Assembly (NCBI GenBank): GCA_964426945.1
Contig: CAYRSS010000079.1
Coordinates: 1 to 14,037, forward strand
Direction of reading: 5' to 3'
DNA: 14,037 nt
DNA from: CAYRSS01 sp964426945
Lineage (GTDB): Bacteria > Planctomycetota > Phycisphaerae > UBA1845
Shown here: one piece after another, positions 7,234 through 14,037 of the stretch
Position numbering within the stretch: position 1 is the first letter of the stretch
How the letters are laid out: every line of letters starts with the position of its first letter
The notes under the pieces: generated by a model
Databases searched by the model: none
What the model was told of the DNA's origin: nothing
The model's input: only the letters and a program-made list of their open reading frames with translations
Translations under genes and position numbers: made by a program

Positions 7234-7261
7234 TCAAATCTGAAATCTCAAATCTGCCATC
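7234..7261. repeat. Heptanucleotide tandem array (TSAAATC type)
   Basis: Four 7-nt units begin at 7234, 7241, 7248 and 7255. The first and third are TCAAATC, the second TGAAATC and the fourth a degenerate TGCCATC. It has the same 7-nt period as the arrays in the groE cluster but a different unit. It lies in the non-coding gap between the hydrolase and hsdM. Confidence 0.65.
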
Positions 7262-7284
7262 GCACCGTCCGCCGATGGGTGGCC

Positions 7285-7312
7285 CACTCCATGCCGTACT
7301 CGGCATGGGGTG
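7285..7312. repeat. Strong 12-bp hairpin upstream of hsdM
   Basis: CCATGCCG (7289-7296), loop TACT (7297-7300), then CGGCATGG (7301-7308). The stem extends by four pairs, including one G-T, to 7285 and 7312. It is the most stable-looking dyad in this gap and sits just before the presumed hsd promoter. It could be a terminator-like insulator, an operator, or a dispersed repeat; no T-tract follows. Confidence 0.5.
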
Positions 7313-7324
7313 AGCTCGCGAAGA

Positions 7325-7353
7325 TTGACTGCCAGCCCCTCCCGGCAGAAACT
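7325..7353 (+). promoter_or_regulatory. Candidate promoter of hsdMSR
   Basis: TTGACT (7325-7330) is a five-of-six match to the -35 consensus. GAAACT (7348-7353), 17 nt later, is a weak -10 (three of six). Transcription would start near 7360, giving a leader of about 30 nt containing AAGGAG (7379-7384) before the TTG start. Confidence 0.3.
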
Positions 7354-7390
7354 CTGCCCCTGACGGCCACTTTGCCCAAGGAGCGGAAAC

Positions 7391-8842
7391 TTGTTCGAGC
7401 AGGCATTCAACGCGATCGATACGGCCCTCCGCACCGAGGCGGGCTGCACGACCGAACTCGACTACACCGAGCAAACCTCGTGGCTGCTGTTTCTGCGCTA
7501 CCTCGACGGGCTTGAGCAGGACCGGGCCGACGAGGCGAAGCTCGAAGGCAAGCGGTATGCGTACATCTTCGAGAAGCCCTACCGCTGGGAGACCTGGGCC
7601 GCCCCGAAGACCAAGAGCGGCGAGCTAGACCACAACGCCGCCATGACCGGCGACGATCTGGTCGACTTCGTCAACGACACGCTTTTCCCCTACCTCCGCA
7701 AGTTCACGCAGAAGGCCGCCGGCCCCGACACGATCGAGTACAAGATCGGCGAGGTCTTCAGCGAGATCAAGAACAAGATCACCAGCGGCTACACCCTCCG
7801 CGAGGTCATCGACCAGGTCGACGGCCTCCGCTTCCGCTCGCAGGCGGAGAAGCACGAACTCAGCCAGCTCTACGAAGCCAAGATCAAGCGGATGGGCAAC
7901 GCCGGGCGCAACGGCGGCGAATACTACACGCCGCGGCCGCTGATTCGGGCGATCATCAAGGTGGTGAACCCGAAGATCGGCGAGACGATCTACGACCCGG
8001 CCTGCGGCTCGGCCGGCTTCCTCTGCGAGGCGTTCGATTACCTGAACGTCAAGGGCATCACGACCAAGGAGGCTCGGACGCTCCAGCAGAAGACGTTCAC
8101 CGGCAAGGAGAAGAAGTCCCTCGCCTACGTGATCGCGATCATGAACATGATCCTGCACGGCATCGAGGCCCCGCGCATCCTGCACGTCAACACGCTGACG
8201 GAGAACCTCGCGGACGTGCAGGAGAAGGACCGCTTCGACGTCATCCTGGCCAATCCGCCCTTCGGCGGCAGCGAGCGCAAGGAAGTGCAGCAGAACTTCC
8301 CGATCCGCACCGGGGAGACGGCGTACCTGTTTCTCCAGCACTTCATCAAGCTGCTCAAGGCGGGCGGCCGGGCAGGCGTGGTCATCAAGAACACGTTCCT
8401 GAGCAACACCGACAACGCCTCGGTATCGCTGCGGAAGAAGCTGCTCGAAGACTGCAACCTGCACACGGTGCTGGACTGCCCGGGCGGGACGTTCCTGGGG
8501 GCGGGCGTCAAGACGGTGGTGCTTTTCTTCGAGAAGGGCGCGCCGACGCGGAAGGTCTGGTACTACCAGCTTGATCCGGGTCGGACGATGGGGAAGACCA
8601 CGCCGCTCAACGACGAGGACTTGGCGGATTTCTTGAAACTCCAGAAGAAGAGGGCCGATTCGCCGAAGTCGTGGACCGTGGATGTCAAGGAGATTGATGA
8701 CGAGACGCACGATCTTACGGTTAAGAACCCCAACGCCCCCGAGGCCGATCCGCACCGCTCACCGCTGGAGCTTCTCGATGAGATCAAGCGTCTGGATGAC
8801 GAGAGCGCCGGCGTGCTGGATACGATTCGGGGGTTGCTGTGA
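7391..8842 (+). CDS. hsdM: Type I restriction-modification system methyltransferase subunit HsdM
   Basis: Modification subunit that, with HsdS, methylates adenine (N6) in the recognition site using S-adenosylmethionine; 483 aa, normal length. The helical HsdM N-terminal domain spans about 1-140 (it opens FEQAFNAIDTALRTEAGCTT). The N6 adenine methyltransferase domain follows. GGEYYTPRPLI (175-185) is the conserved lead-in. Motif I, for AdoMet binding, is DPACGSAGF (202-210), and catalytic motif IV is NPPF (288-291). The start is a TTG at 7391, chosen because the family begins MFEQAF and AAGGAG lies seven bases upstream; there is no suitable ATG. The last bases overlap the hsdS start (GTGA), implying translational coupling. 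The rare start codon may keep expression low. Confidence 0.96.
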   Translation: MFEQAFNAIDTALRTEAGCTTELDYTEQTSWLLFLRYLDGLEQDRADEAKLEGKRYAYIFEKPYRWETWAAPKTKSGELDHNAAMTGDDLVDFVNDTLFPYLRKFTQKAAGPDTIEYKIGEVFSEIKNKITSGYTLREVIDQVDGLRFRSQAEKHELSQLYEAKIKRMGNAGRNGGEYYTPRPLIRAIIKVVNPKIGETIYDPACGSAGFLCEAFDYLNVKGITTKEARTLQQKTFTGKEKKSLAYVIAIMNMILHGIEAPRILHVNTLTENLADVQEKDRFDVILANPPFGGSERKEVQQNFPIRTGETAYLFLQHFIKLLKAGGRAGVVIKNTFLSNTDNASVSLRKKLLEDCNLHTVLDCPGGTFLGAGVKTVVLFFEKGAPTRKVWYYQLDPGRTMGKTTPLNDEDLADFLKLQKKRADSPKSWTVDVKEIDDETHDLTVKNPNAPEADPHRSPLELLDEIKRLDDESAGVLDTIRGLL

Positions 8843-10059
8843 AGAACGGATGGCAGCGCAAAGCTCTCGGCGAGATTGCCGAGCACTCTTTGGGCAAGAT
8901 GCTGGATAAGGTCAAGAATCAGGGTACGCCGCGCCCGTATCTGCGCAACCTCAATGTGCGATGGTTCGACTTCGATCTGTCCGACCTGGCCGAGATGCGG
9001 TTTCGTGACGAAGAGGCGAACAAGTTCACAGCCAAGCGTGGCGATGTGCTCATCTGCGAAGGTGGCTACCCGGGACGCGCGGCCGTTTGGGACCGCGACG
9101 AACCGATTCACTTCCAGAAAGCCATCCACCGCGTTCGGTTTCACGAAGCGGACCGGAATAGGTGGTTCGTCTACTACCTCCACTACTTGGACCTCACGGG
9201 CGAGTTGCGCGATTACTTCACTGGCACCGGAATCCAGCATTTCACCGGCGAGACCCTGGACCGGCTCCCTGTTCCGCTACCGCCCCTCGCCGAGCAGCGG
9301 CGGATCGTCGCCATCCTCGACGAGGCCTTCGCCGCCATCGCCACCGCCAAGGCCAACGCCGAGAAGAAACTCGCCAATGCCCGCGCGGTGTTTGAGAGCC
9401 AATTGTATACGGTATTTGCCCAGCGAGGCGATGGGTGGATAACGAGGGCGCTGGCGGATTGCCTCGAACAGATTACTTACGGCTTTACGAACCCGATGCC
9501 GACGACAACGGAAGGTCCATACATGGTCACAGCTAGAAACGTTGTCGGTGGTCGCATTGCCTACGAATCCACTCGCCGTACTTCGCAGGATGCCTTTGAC
9601 ACGTTGCTTACCGACAAGAGCCGACCGCAAGTCGGTGACGTGCTCTTGACCAAGGACGGCACGCTCGGTCGCGTTGCGGTTGTCGATCGTTCAGATATCT
9701 GCATCAACCAGTCGGTCGCCTTGCTTCGCCCCAATAAACGAATGACCTCTCATTTCATGCGACACCTTTTAAGCAGTCCCGAGTATCAAAAGCGCATGAT
9801 CGACAACGCCGGTGGAACAACGATAAAGCACATCTACATCACGCGTGTGGACAAGATGCCAGTGGCGTTCCCCGAGTGCGTTGAGGCTCAGAAACACGTG
9901 GTAACAAACCTCGATACACTCGCCGCCGCAATCCATCGCCTTGAGTCACTCGCCCAGCAAAAGCTCGTGTGGCTCAATGAGTTGAAGAAGTCCCTCCTGC
10001 ATCAAGCCTTCGCCGGCAAGTTGGGGTCGCGGGATGCGGTCAAGATGATGTCCATGTAG
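8839..10059 (+). CDS. hsdS: Type I restriction-modification specificity subunit HsdS
   Basis: Reads the bipartite DNA target for the methylase and nuclease; 406 aa. It has the two-half layout: target-recognition domain 1 about 1-145; conserved coiled-coil region 1 from PLPPLAEQRRIVAILDEAF (147-165) to about 190; recognition domain 2 about 198-345; then a second coiled-coil region, ECVEAQKHVVTNLDTLAAAI and LNELKKSLLHQAFAGKL (379-395). The start is GTG 8839, overlapping the hsdM stop by four bases. Base composition is a mosaic. By hand count of 60-nt samples, GC is 32/60 in domain 1 (9001-9060), 43/60 in the conserved linker (9301-9360) and 28/60 in domain 2 (9721-9780). This fits exchange of recognition domains by recombination, which is known for hsdS. 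The short tail GSRDAVKMMSM has no family match I know. Confidence 0.95.
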   Translation: MKNGWQRKALGEIAEHSLGKMLDKVKNQGTPRPYLRNLNVRWFDFDLSDLAEMRFRDEEANKFTAKRGDVLICEGGYPGRAAVWDRDEPIHFQKAIHRVRFHEADRNRWFVYYLHYLDLTGELRDYFTGTGIQHFTGETLDRLPVPLPPLAEQRRIVAILDEAFAAIATAKANAEKKLANARAVFESQLYTVFAQRGDGWITRALADCLEQITYGFTNPMPTTTEGPYMVTARNVVGGRIAYESTRRTSQDAFDTLLTDKSRPQVGDVLLTKDGTLGRVAVVDRSDICINQSVALLRPNKRMTSHFMRHLLSSPEYQKRMIDNAGGTTIKHIYITRVDKMPVAFPECVEAQKHVVTNLDTLAAAIHRLESLAQQKLVWLNELKKSLLHQAFAGKLGSRDAVKMMSM

Positions 10060-10070
10060 GCGTGCCAGCT

Positions 10071-12509
10071 ATGAACGAAGCCGAAACCAGAGCCGAGCAC
10101 ATTGACCCCGCCCTCTCGGCCGCGGGCTGGGGCGTCGTCGATGGCTCGCGCGTGCTTCGCGAACACCCGATCACGCTCGGCGCGCTCAAGGGCACGGCCG
10201 GCGCGGGTCGGCGAAAGGGTCTGGCCGCCGACTACGTGCTCGTCTACCGCAACCACAAGCTGGCCGTCGTCGAGGCCAAGGCGTGGGACATCCCCGCCGC
10301 CGAGGGCGTCGCCCAGGCCAAAAACTACGCGGACAAGCTGGCCGTGCGCTTCGCCTACGCCTGCAACGGGCAGGGTCTCTACGGCATCGACATGCAGACC
10401 GGCCGCGAGGGCGACGAGCCGGCGGTCGCGTTCCCCTCGCCCGACGAGCTTTGGAACCGGACGTTCGCCGCGGCCAGCGCCTGGCGCGACCGCTTCGCCG
10501 CGGTGCCCTTCCCGGACAAGAGCGGCTCATGGACAATCCGGTTCTATCAGGAGATCGCGGTCAACCGCGTGCTGGAGGCCATCGCCGGGGGCAGGGATCG
10601 GGCGCTTCTCACGCTCGCCACCGGGACGGGCAAGACCTCGATCGCTTTCCAGATCGCCTGGAAGCTGTTCGCCGCGCGCTGGAACCTGACGGACTGGAAG
10701 AAGGCGGACGGGGAGCCGACGCGGCGGCCGCGCATCCTGTTTCTGGCCGACCGCAACACGCTGGCCGATCAGGCGTACAACGACTTCGACTCGTTCCAGG
10801 CGTTCAAGTCTGATGCGCTGGTGCGCATCGATCCCGGCTCGATTCGCAAGAAGGGCCGCCCGCCGACCAACGGGAGCATCTTCTTCACGATCTTCCAGAC
10901 GTTCATGTGCGGACCCGACAAGCTCGGGCCGGACGGGCAGATGCACCCGAGCCCGTACTTCGGCGCGTACCCGCCCGACTTTTTCGACTTCATCGTCATC
11001 GACGAGTGTCACCGCGGCGGAGCGAACGACGAGAGCACATGGCGGGACATCCTTGAGTACTTCAAGCCGGCCGTGCAGCTCGGCCTGACCGCCACGCCGA
11101 AGCGCAAGGACAACGCCGACACCTACGCCTACTTCGGCGAGCCGGTGTACGTGTACTCGCTCAAGGAAGGCATCAACGACGGATTCCTGACGCCGTTCAA
11201 GGTGCGGCAGGTCTCGACCACGCTCGATGAGTACGTGTACACCAGCGACGACATGGTCATCGAAGGAGAGATCGAACAGGGACGCCGGTACACGGAGCGG
11301 GACTTCAACACGACGATCACCATCGACGCCCGCGAGGAATTCCGCGTCCGCAAGTTCATGTCCGAAATCGACCAGCGCGAGAAGACCCTGGTGTTCTGCG
11401 CGACGCAGCAACACGCCCGTGTCATTCGAGACCTGATCAACCAGATCAAGACCAGCACAGACCCGAACTACTGCCACCGCGTCACCGCCGATGATGGCGC
11501 CCTCGGCGACCAGTGGCTCCGGGCCTTTCAGGACAACGAGAAGACCATTCCGACGATCCTGACCACGTCGCAGAAGCTATCGACCGGCGTGGACGCTCGG
11601 AACATCCGCAATATCGTCCTGCTGCGCCCCATCAACTCGATCATCGAGTTCAAGCAGATCATCGGCCGCGGCACGCGGCTCTACGACGGGAAGGACTACT
11701 TCACGATCCACGACTTCGTGAAGGCCTATCAGAACTTCCTCGACCCGGAGTGGGATGGACCGCCCGTCGATCAGGCCACGTGCAAGAAGTGCGGGGCCAG
11801 TCCGTGCGTGTGCGTCCGGCCGGAGCCGGAGCCGTGCCCCGAGTGTGGGCAGGCGCCCTGCCGGTGCCCGAAGGGGCCGTGCGAGAAATGCGGCCAGCGC
11901 CCCTGCGTCTGCCGTCGCCGCCGGAAAGTCAAAGTCAAGCTGGCCGACGGCAAGGTGCGGGCGATTCAATCCATGGCCGTGACCACCTACTGGCACCCGG
12001 ACGGAACGCCGATCTCCGCGCAGCAGTTCATGGAGCTGCTCTTCGGCAAGCTGCCCGAATTCTTCAAGAACGAGGACGAACTGCGCACCCTCTGGAGCGT
12101 GCCCGACACGCGCGCCCGGCTCCTCGCGAACCTCGCCGAGCGGGGGTTCGGTGCTGAGCAACTCGCCGAGATGCAGCGGATCATCAACGCGGACAAGAGC
12201 GACATCTTCGATGTGCTGGCCTACGTGGCGTACGCACTGCCGGTCCTGAGCCGTGATGAGCGGGCACAGTTCGCCCGGGCGGAAATCCCGGCCCGTTTTG
12301 AGGCCCGCCAACAGGAGTTCCTGGATTTCGTACTCGGTCAGTACGTGCGCGTCGGGGTGGAGGAACTCGACACGGAGAAGCTCGGCCCGCTGCTCAGGCT
12401 CCGCTATCAGAACGCCCTTGCGGACGCGTTTGCGGAGCTGGGACCGCCGGAGACCGTCCGGCAGGTCTTCGCGGATTTCCAGCAGTATCTCTATCAGCGG
12501 TCGGCTTAG
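10071..12509 (+). CDS. hsdR: Type I restriction enzyme subunit HsdR with Cys-rich insert
   Basis: Restriction and DNA-translocation subunit, 812 aa from ATG 10071. A GTG three codons earlier is possible, but the family opens MNEAETRAEHIDPAL. The N-terminal PD-(D/E)xK nuclease has Asp54 and VVEAKAW with Glu68 and Lys70. The SF2 motor has Walker A ATGTGKT (183-189), DECH box (311-314), TATP (340-343) and motif VI QIIGRGTRL (529-537). Next comes a Cys-rich stretch (571-614) with three CxxCGxxPCxC units. It is followed by KVKVKLADGKVRAI and a C-terminal helical domain that looks like the EcoEI R-subunit C-terminal family. All motor and nuclease residues seem intact, so activity is expected. It starts 11 nt after hsdS and is probably in one operon with hsdM and hsdS. 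The Cys module is likely zinc-binding, by inference. Confidence 0.95.
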   Translation: MNEAETRAEHIDPALSAAGWGVVDGSRVLREHPITLGALKGTAGAGRRKGLAADYVLVYRNHKLAVVEAKAWDIPAAEGVAQAKNYADKLAVRFAYACNGQGLYGIDMQTGREGDEPAVAFPSPDELWNRTFAAASAWRDRFAAVPFPDKSGSWTIRFYQEIAVNRVLEAIAGGRDRALLTLATGTGKTSIAFQIAWKLFAARWNLTDWKKADGEPTRRPRILFLADRNTLADQAYNDFDSFQAFKSDALVRIDPGSIRKKGRPPTNGSIFFTIFQTFMCGPDKLGPDGQMHPSPYFGAYPPDFFDFIVIDECHRGGANDESTWRDILEYFKPAVQLGLTATPKRKDNADTYAYFGEPVYVYSLKEGINDGFLTPFKVRQVSTTLDEYVYTSDDMVIEGEIEQGRRYTERDFNTTITIDAREEFRVRKFMSEIDQREKTLVFCATQQHARVIRDLINQIKTSTDPNYCHRVTADDGALGDQWLRAFQDNEKTIPTILTTSQKLSTGVDARNIRNIVLLRPINSIIEFKQIIGRGTRLYDGKDYFTIHDFVKAYQNFLDPEWDGPPVDQATCKKCGASPCVCVRPEPEPCPECGQAPCRCPKGPCEKCGQRPCVCRRRRKVKVKLADGKVRAIQSMAVTTYWHPDGTPISAQQFMELLFGKLPEFFKNEDELRTLWSVPDTRARLLANLAERGFGAEQLAEMQRIINADKSDIFDVLAYVAYALPVLSRDERAQFARAEIPARFEARQQEFLDFVLGQYVRVGVEELDTEKLGPLLRLRYQNALADAFAELGPPETVRQVFADFQQYLYQRSA

Positions 12510-12579
12510 ACCCGGAAGTTGTGCAGGTCGCGAGCCCGCCCGAATCGACGCGCGGACGCCCTCCACGCCCGACGGCTAA

Positions 12580-12598
12580 GGTGGACGGTGTCCACCCT
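12580..12598. repeat. Hairpin repeat, right copy flanking the hsd locus
   Basis: GGTGGAC (12580-12586), loop GGT, GTCCACC (12590-12596): a perfect 7-bp stem. Read on the minus strand it is AGGGTGGACACCGTCCACC, identical to the copy at 7187-7205 except for one stem pair, A-T in place of G-C. It lies between the convergent ends of hsdR and hutU, where it could serve as a shared 3' hairpin. The rest of this 113-nt gap shows nothing else. Confidence 0.6.
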
Positions 12599-12622
12599 GC
12601 GCGCTGCGGGCCCGGGGGCTTC

Positions 12623-14037
12623 CTACAGGCTCGGAATCTTCACGCCGCGCTCGCGGGCGACCTGCCAGGCGCGGTCGTAACCGGCATCCGCGTGGCGGAG
12701 GACGCCCATCCCCGGGTCGGCGGTGAGGACGCGCTCCAGCCGCTTCGCCGCGGCGTCGGTGCCGTCGGCCACGATCACCTGGCCGGCGTGGATCGAGTAG
12801 CCGATGCCCACCCCCCCGCCGTGGTGCAGGCTGACCCAGCTCGCCCCGCAGGCCGTGTTGAGCATCGCGTTGAGGATCGGCCAGTCGGCGATGGCGTCGG
12901 AGCCGTCCTTCATCGATTCGGTCTCGCGGTTGGGGGAGGCGACGCTGCCGCAGTCGAGGTGGTCGCGGCCGATGACGATCGGGGCCGAGACTTCGCCGCG
13001 CTTCACCAGGTCGTTGAACACCAGCCCCATCTTCGCCCGCTCGCCGTAGCCCAGCCAGCAGATCCGCGCGGGCAGCCCCTGAAACGCGACGCGCTCGCCC
13101 GCGAGGCGGATCCAGCGGGCGAGGTGCTCATGATTCGGGAAGGTCTCCAGCACGGCGCGGTCGGTGCGGGCGAGGTCCTTCGGATCGCCCGACAGCGCCG
13201 CCCAGCGGAAGGGCCCCTGCCCCTCGCAGAACAGCGGCCGGATGTTGTTGCCGTAGTCGAACGTCATGGCCCCGCGACGCTGAAGGGCGAGCATCGCCTC
13301 GACATGGGCGCCCATCGTGCGCATCGACTCGGCGATGTAGCGGTCCGGATCGCTGGTGCGCAGGGCCACGGCCTCGTCATAGGCGAAGCCGCTGGGGACG
13401 TAGCCGTTGAGCGCGTCGTGGGCGGAGGTCTGGTCGGTGAGGATGTCGGGGATGATGTCGCGCTGGTCGAGCTCGGCCAGGACGTCGGCCGCGTTGGCCA
13501 GCAGGCCGATCGAGACCGCCTCCTTCGCCTCGAGCGCGCGGCTGACCCAGCCGAGGGCCTCATCGAGGTCGGCGGTGGAGCGGTCGAGGTAGCGCGTTTC
13601 GAGGCGGCGCTCGATGCGACGCGGATCGACCTCCATGACAAGGCAGACGCCGCCGTTCATCGTGCAGGCCAGCGGCTGGGCCCCGCCCATGCCGCCGAGT
13701 CCGCCGGTGACGACGAGCCGCCCCGCCAGCGTGCCGCCGAAGTGCTGCTTTGCGCAGGCGGCGAAGGTCTCGTAGGTGCCCTGGAGGATGCCCTGCGTGC
13801 CGATGTAAATCCAGCTTCCCGCGGTCATCTGGCCGTACATGGTCAGGCCCAGCCCCTCCAGCCGGCGGAACTCGTCCCAGGTGGCCCACTGCGGCACCAG
13901 CATCGAGTTGGAGATCAGGACGCGCGGGGCGTCCGGGTGCGTCTTGACGACGCCGACGGCCCGGCCGGACTGCACCAGCAGCGTCTCGTCGTTTTCCAGC
14001 GCCCGCAGCGCGGCGACGATGCGATCAAAATCCGCCC
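12623..14037 (-). CDS. hutU: Urocanate hydratase, N-terminus off window
   Basis: Second enzyme of histidine catabolism: NAD-dependent hydration of urocanate to imidazolonepropionate, in the cytosol. About 470 residues are visible, against ~555 in the family; the reading frame stays open to the right edge, so about 85 N-terminal residues are missing. A GTG at 13973-13975 is internal: upstream codons continue the family sequence (ENDETLLVQSG). Motifs: MYGQMTAGSWIYIG and QGTYETF; the NAD-binding Gly-rich loop GGLGGMGGAQPLA; FDYGNNIRP; GQGPFRWAALSGDP; LPARICWLGYGER, whose Cys falls at about residue 410, matching the active-site Cys410 of the Pseudomonas putida enzyme. The C-terminal HHGGGVGIGYSIHAG is also conserved. 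It ends GVKIPSL at 12623 and converges with hsdR. Other hut genes may lie upstream outside the window. Confidence 0.97.
   Translation of the reverse strand, partial: ADFDRIVAALRALENDETLLVQSGRAVGVVKTHPDAPRVLISNSMLVPQWATWDEFRRLEGLGLTMYGQMTAGSWIYIGTQGILQGTYETFAACAKQHFGGTLAGRLVVTGGLGGMGGAQPLACTMNGGVCLVMEVDPRRIERRLETRYLDRSTADLDEALGWVSRALEAKEAVSIGLLANAADVLAELDQRDIIPDILTDQTSAHDALNGYVPSGFAYDEAVALRTSDPDRYIAESMRTMGAHVEAMLALQRRGAMTFDYGNNIRPLFCEGQGPFRWAALSGDPKDLARTDRAVLETFPNHEHLARWIRLAGERVAFQGLPARICWLGYGERAKMGLVFNDLVKRGEVSAPIVIGRDHLDCGSVASPNRETESMKDGSDAIADWPILNAMLNTACGASWVSLHHGGGVGIGYSIHAGQVIVADGTDAAAKRLERVLTADPGMGVLRHADAGYDRAWQVARERGVKIPSL

Noticed and set aside
10062..10070. GTG start of hsdR at 10062
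   Set aside because: Neither start has a clear ribosome site, but relatives begin MNEAETRAEHI, matching ATG 10071. The difference is three residues.
7187..12598. Hairpin pair as terminal inverted repeats of a transposon carrying hsdMSR
   Set aside because: There is no transposase, no visible target-site duplication, and the elements are themselves palindromes as in dispersed gene-end repeats. Kept only as a bracketing observation.
12623..13975. Urocanase as a complete 450-aa protein starting at GTG 13973-13975
   Set aside because: The codons upstream to the window edge continue the family sequence (LENDETLLVQSG), and the known active-site Cys falls at about 410 only if the missing N-terminus is counted.

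Overview
This 14 kb GC-rich window is ordinary bacterial chromosome with one accessory cassette. The best guess for the organism is a member of the Planctomycetota, possibly Phycisphaerae-like. The reasons are two different groEL genes around one groES, a GroEL N-terminus with Gly-Trp-Gly after Asp41, exported copies of normally cytosolic enzymes (rubrerythrin, dienelactone hydrolase), and intergenic gaps filled with short hairpins and 7-nt tandem repeats. This is an inference from sequence character, not from a marker gene.

Region 1 (1-3329, minus strand) is a chaperonin cluster transcribed right to left: groEL (complete, 547 aa), groES (107 aa), then a second, divergent groEL whose C-terminal third lies outside the window. 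Each of the two spacers carries a degenerate heptanucleotide array close behind the upstream stop codon. Region 2 (3330-4719) is a structured leader upstream of groEL, then two plus-strand genes: a GNAT acetyltransferase and a small DUF4242 (SCO4226-like) protein, separated by a 257-nt gap rich in inverted repeats.

Region 3 (4738-6057, minus strand) holds an exported rubrerythrin followed by a four-helix membrane protein of the DUF2231 type, with a strong hairpin between them. Region 4 (6352-7188, plus) is an exported dienelactone hydrolase-family protein.

Region 5 (7391-12509, plus) is a complete, tightly packed type I restriction-modification locus, hsdM-hsdS-hsdR. HsdR has three consecutive CxxCGxxPCxC units between its helicase core and C-terminal domain. 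HsdS is a base-composition mosaic in which the second target-recognition domain is clearly AT-richer than the conserved linker. Two related 17-nt hairpins in opposite orientation, differing by one compensatory base pair, bracket the locus (7187-7205 and 12580-12598).

Region 6 (12623 to the right edge, minus) is hutU, urocanate hydratase of histidine catabolism, missing its N-terminus at the window edge.

No tRNA, rRNA, CRISPR array, transposase or integrase was seen. The most distinctive observations are the Cys-rich module in HsdR, the heptamer islands in the groE cluster, the compensated hairpin pair around the hsd cassette, and the exported rubrerythrin/DUF2231 pair. No wholly new multi-gene system is evident.
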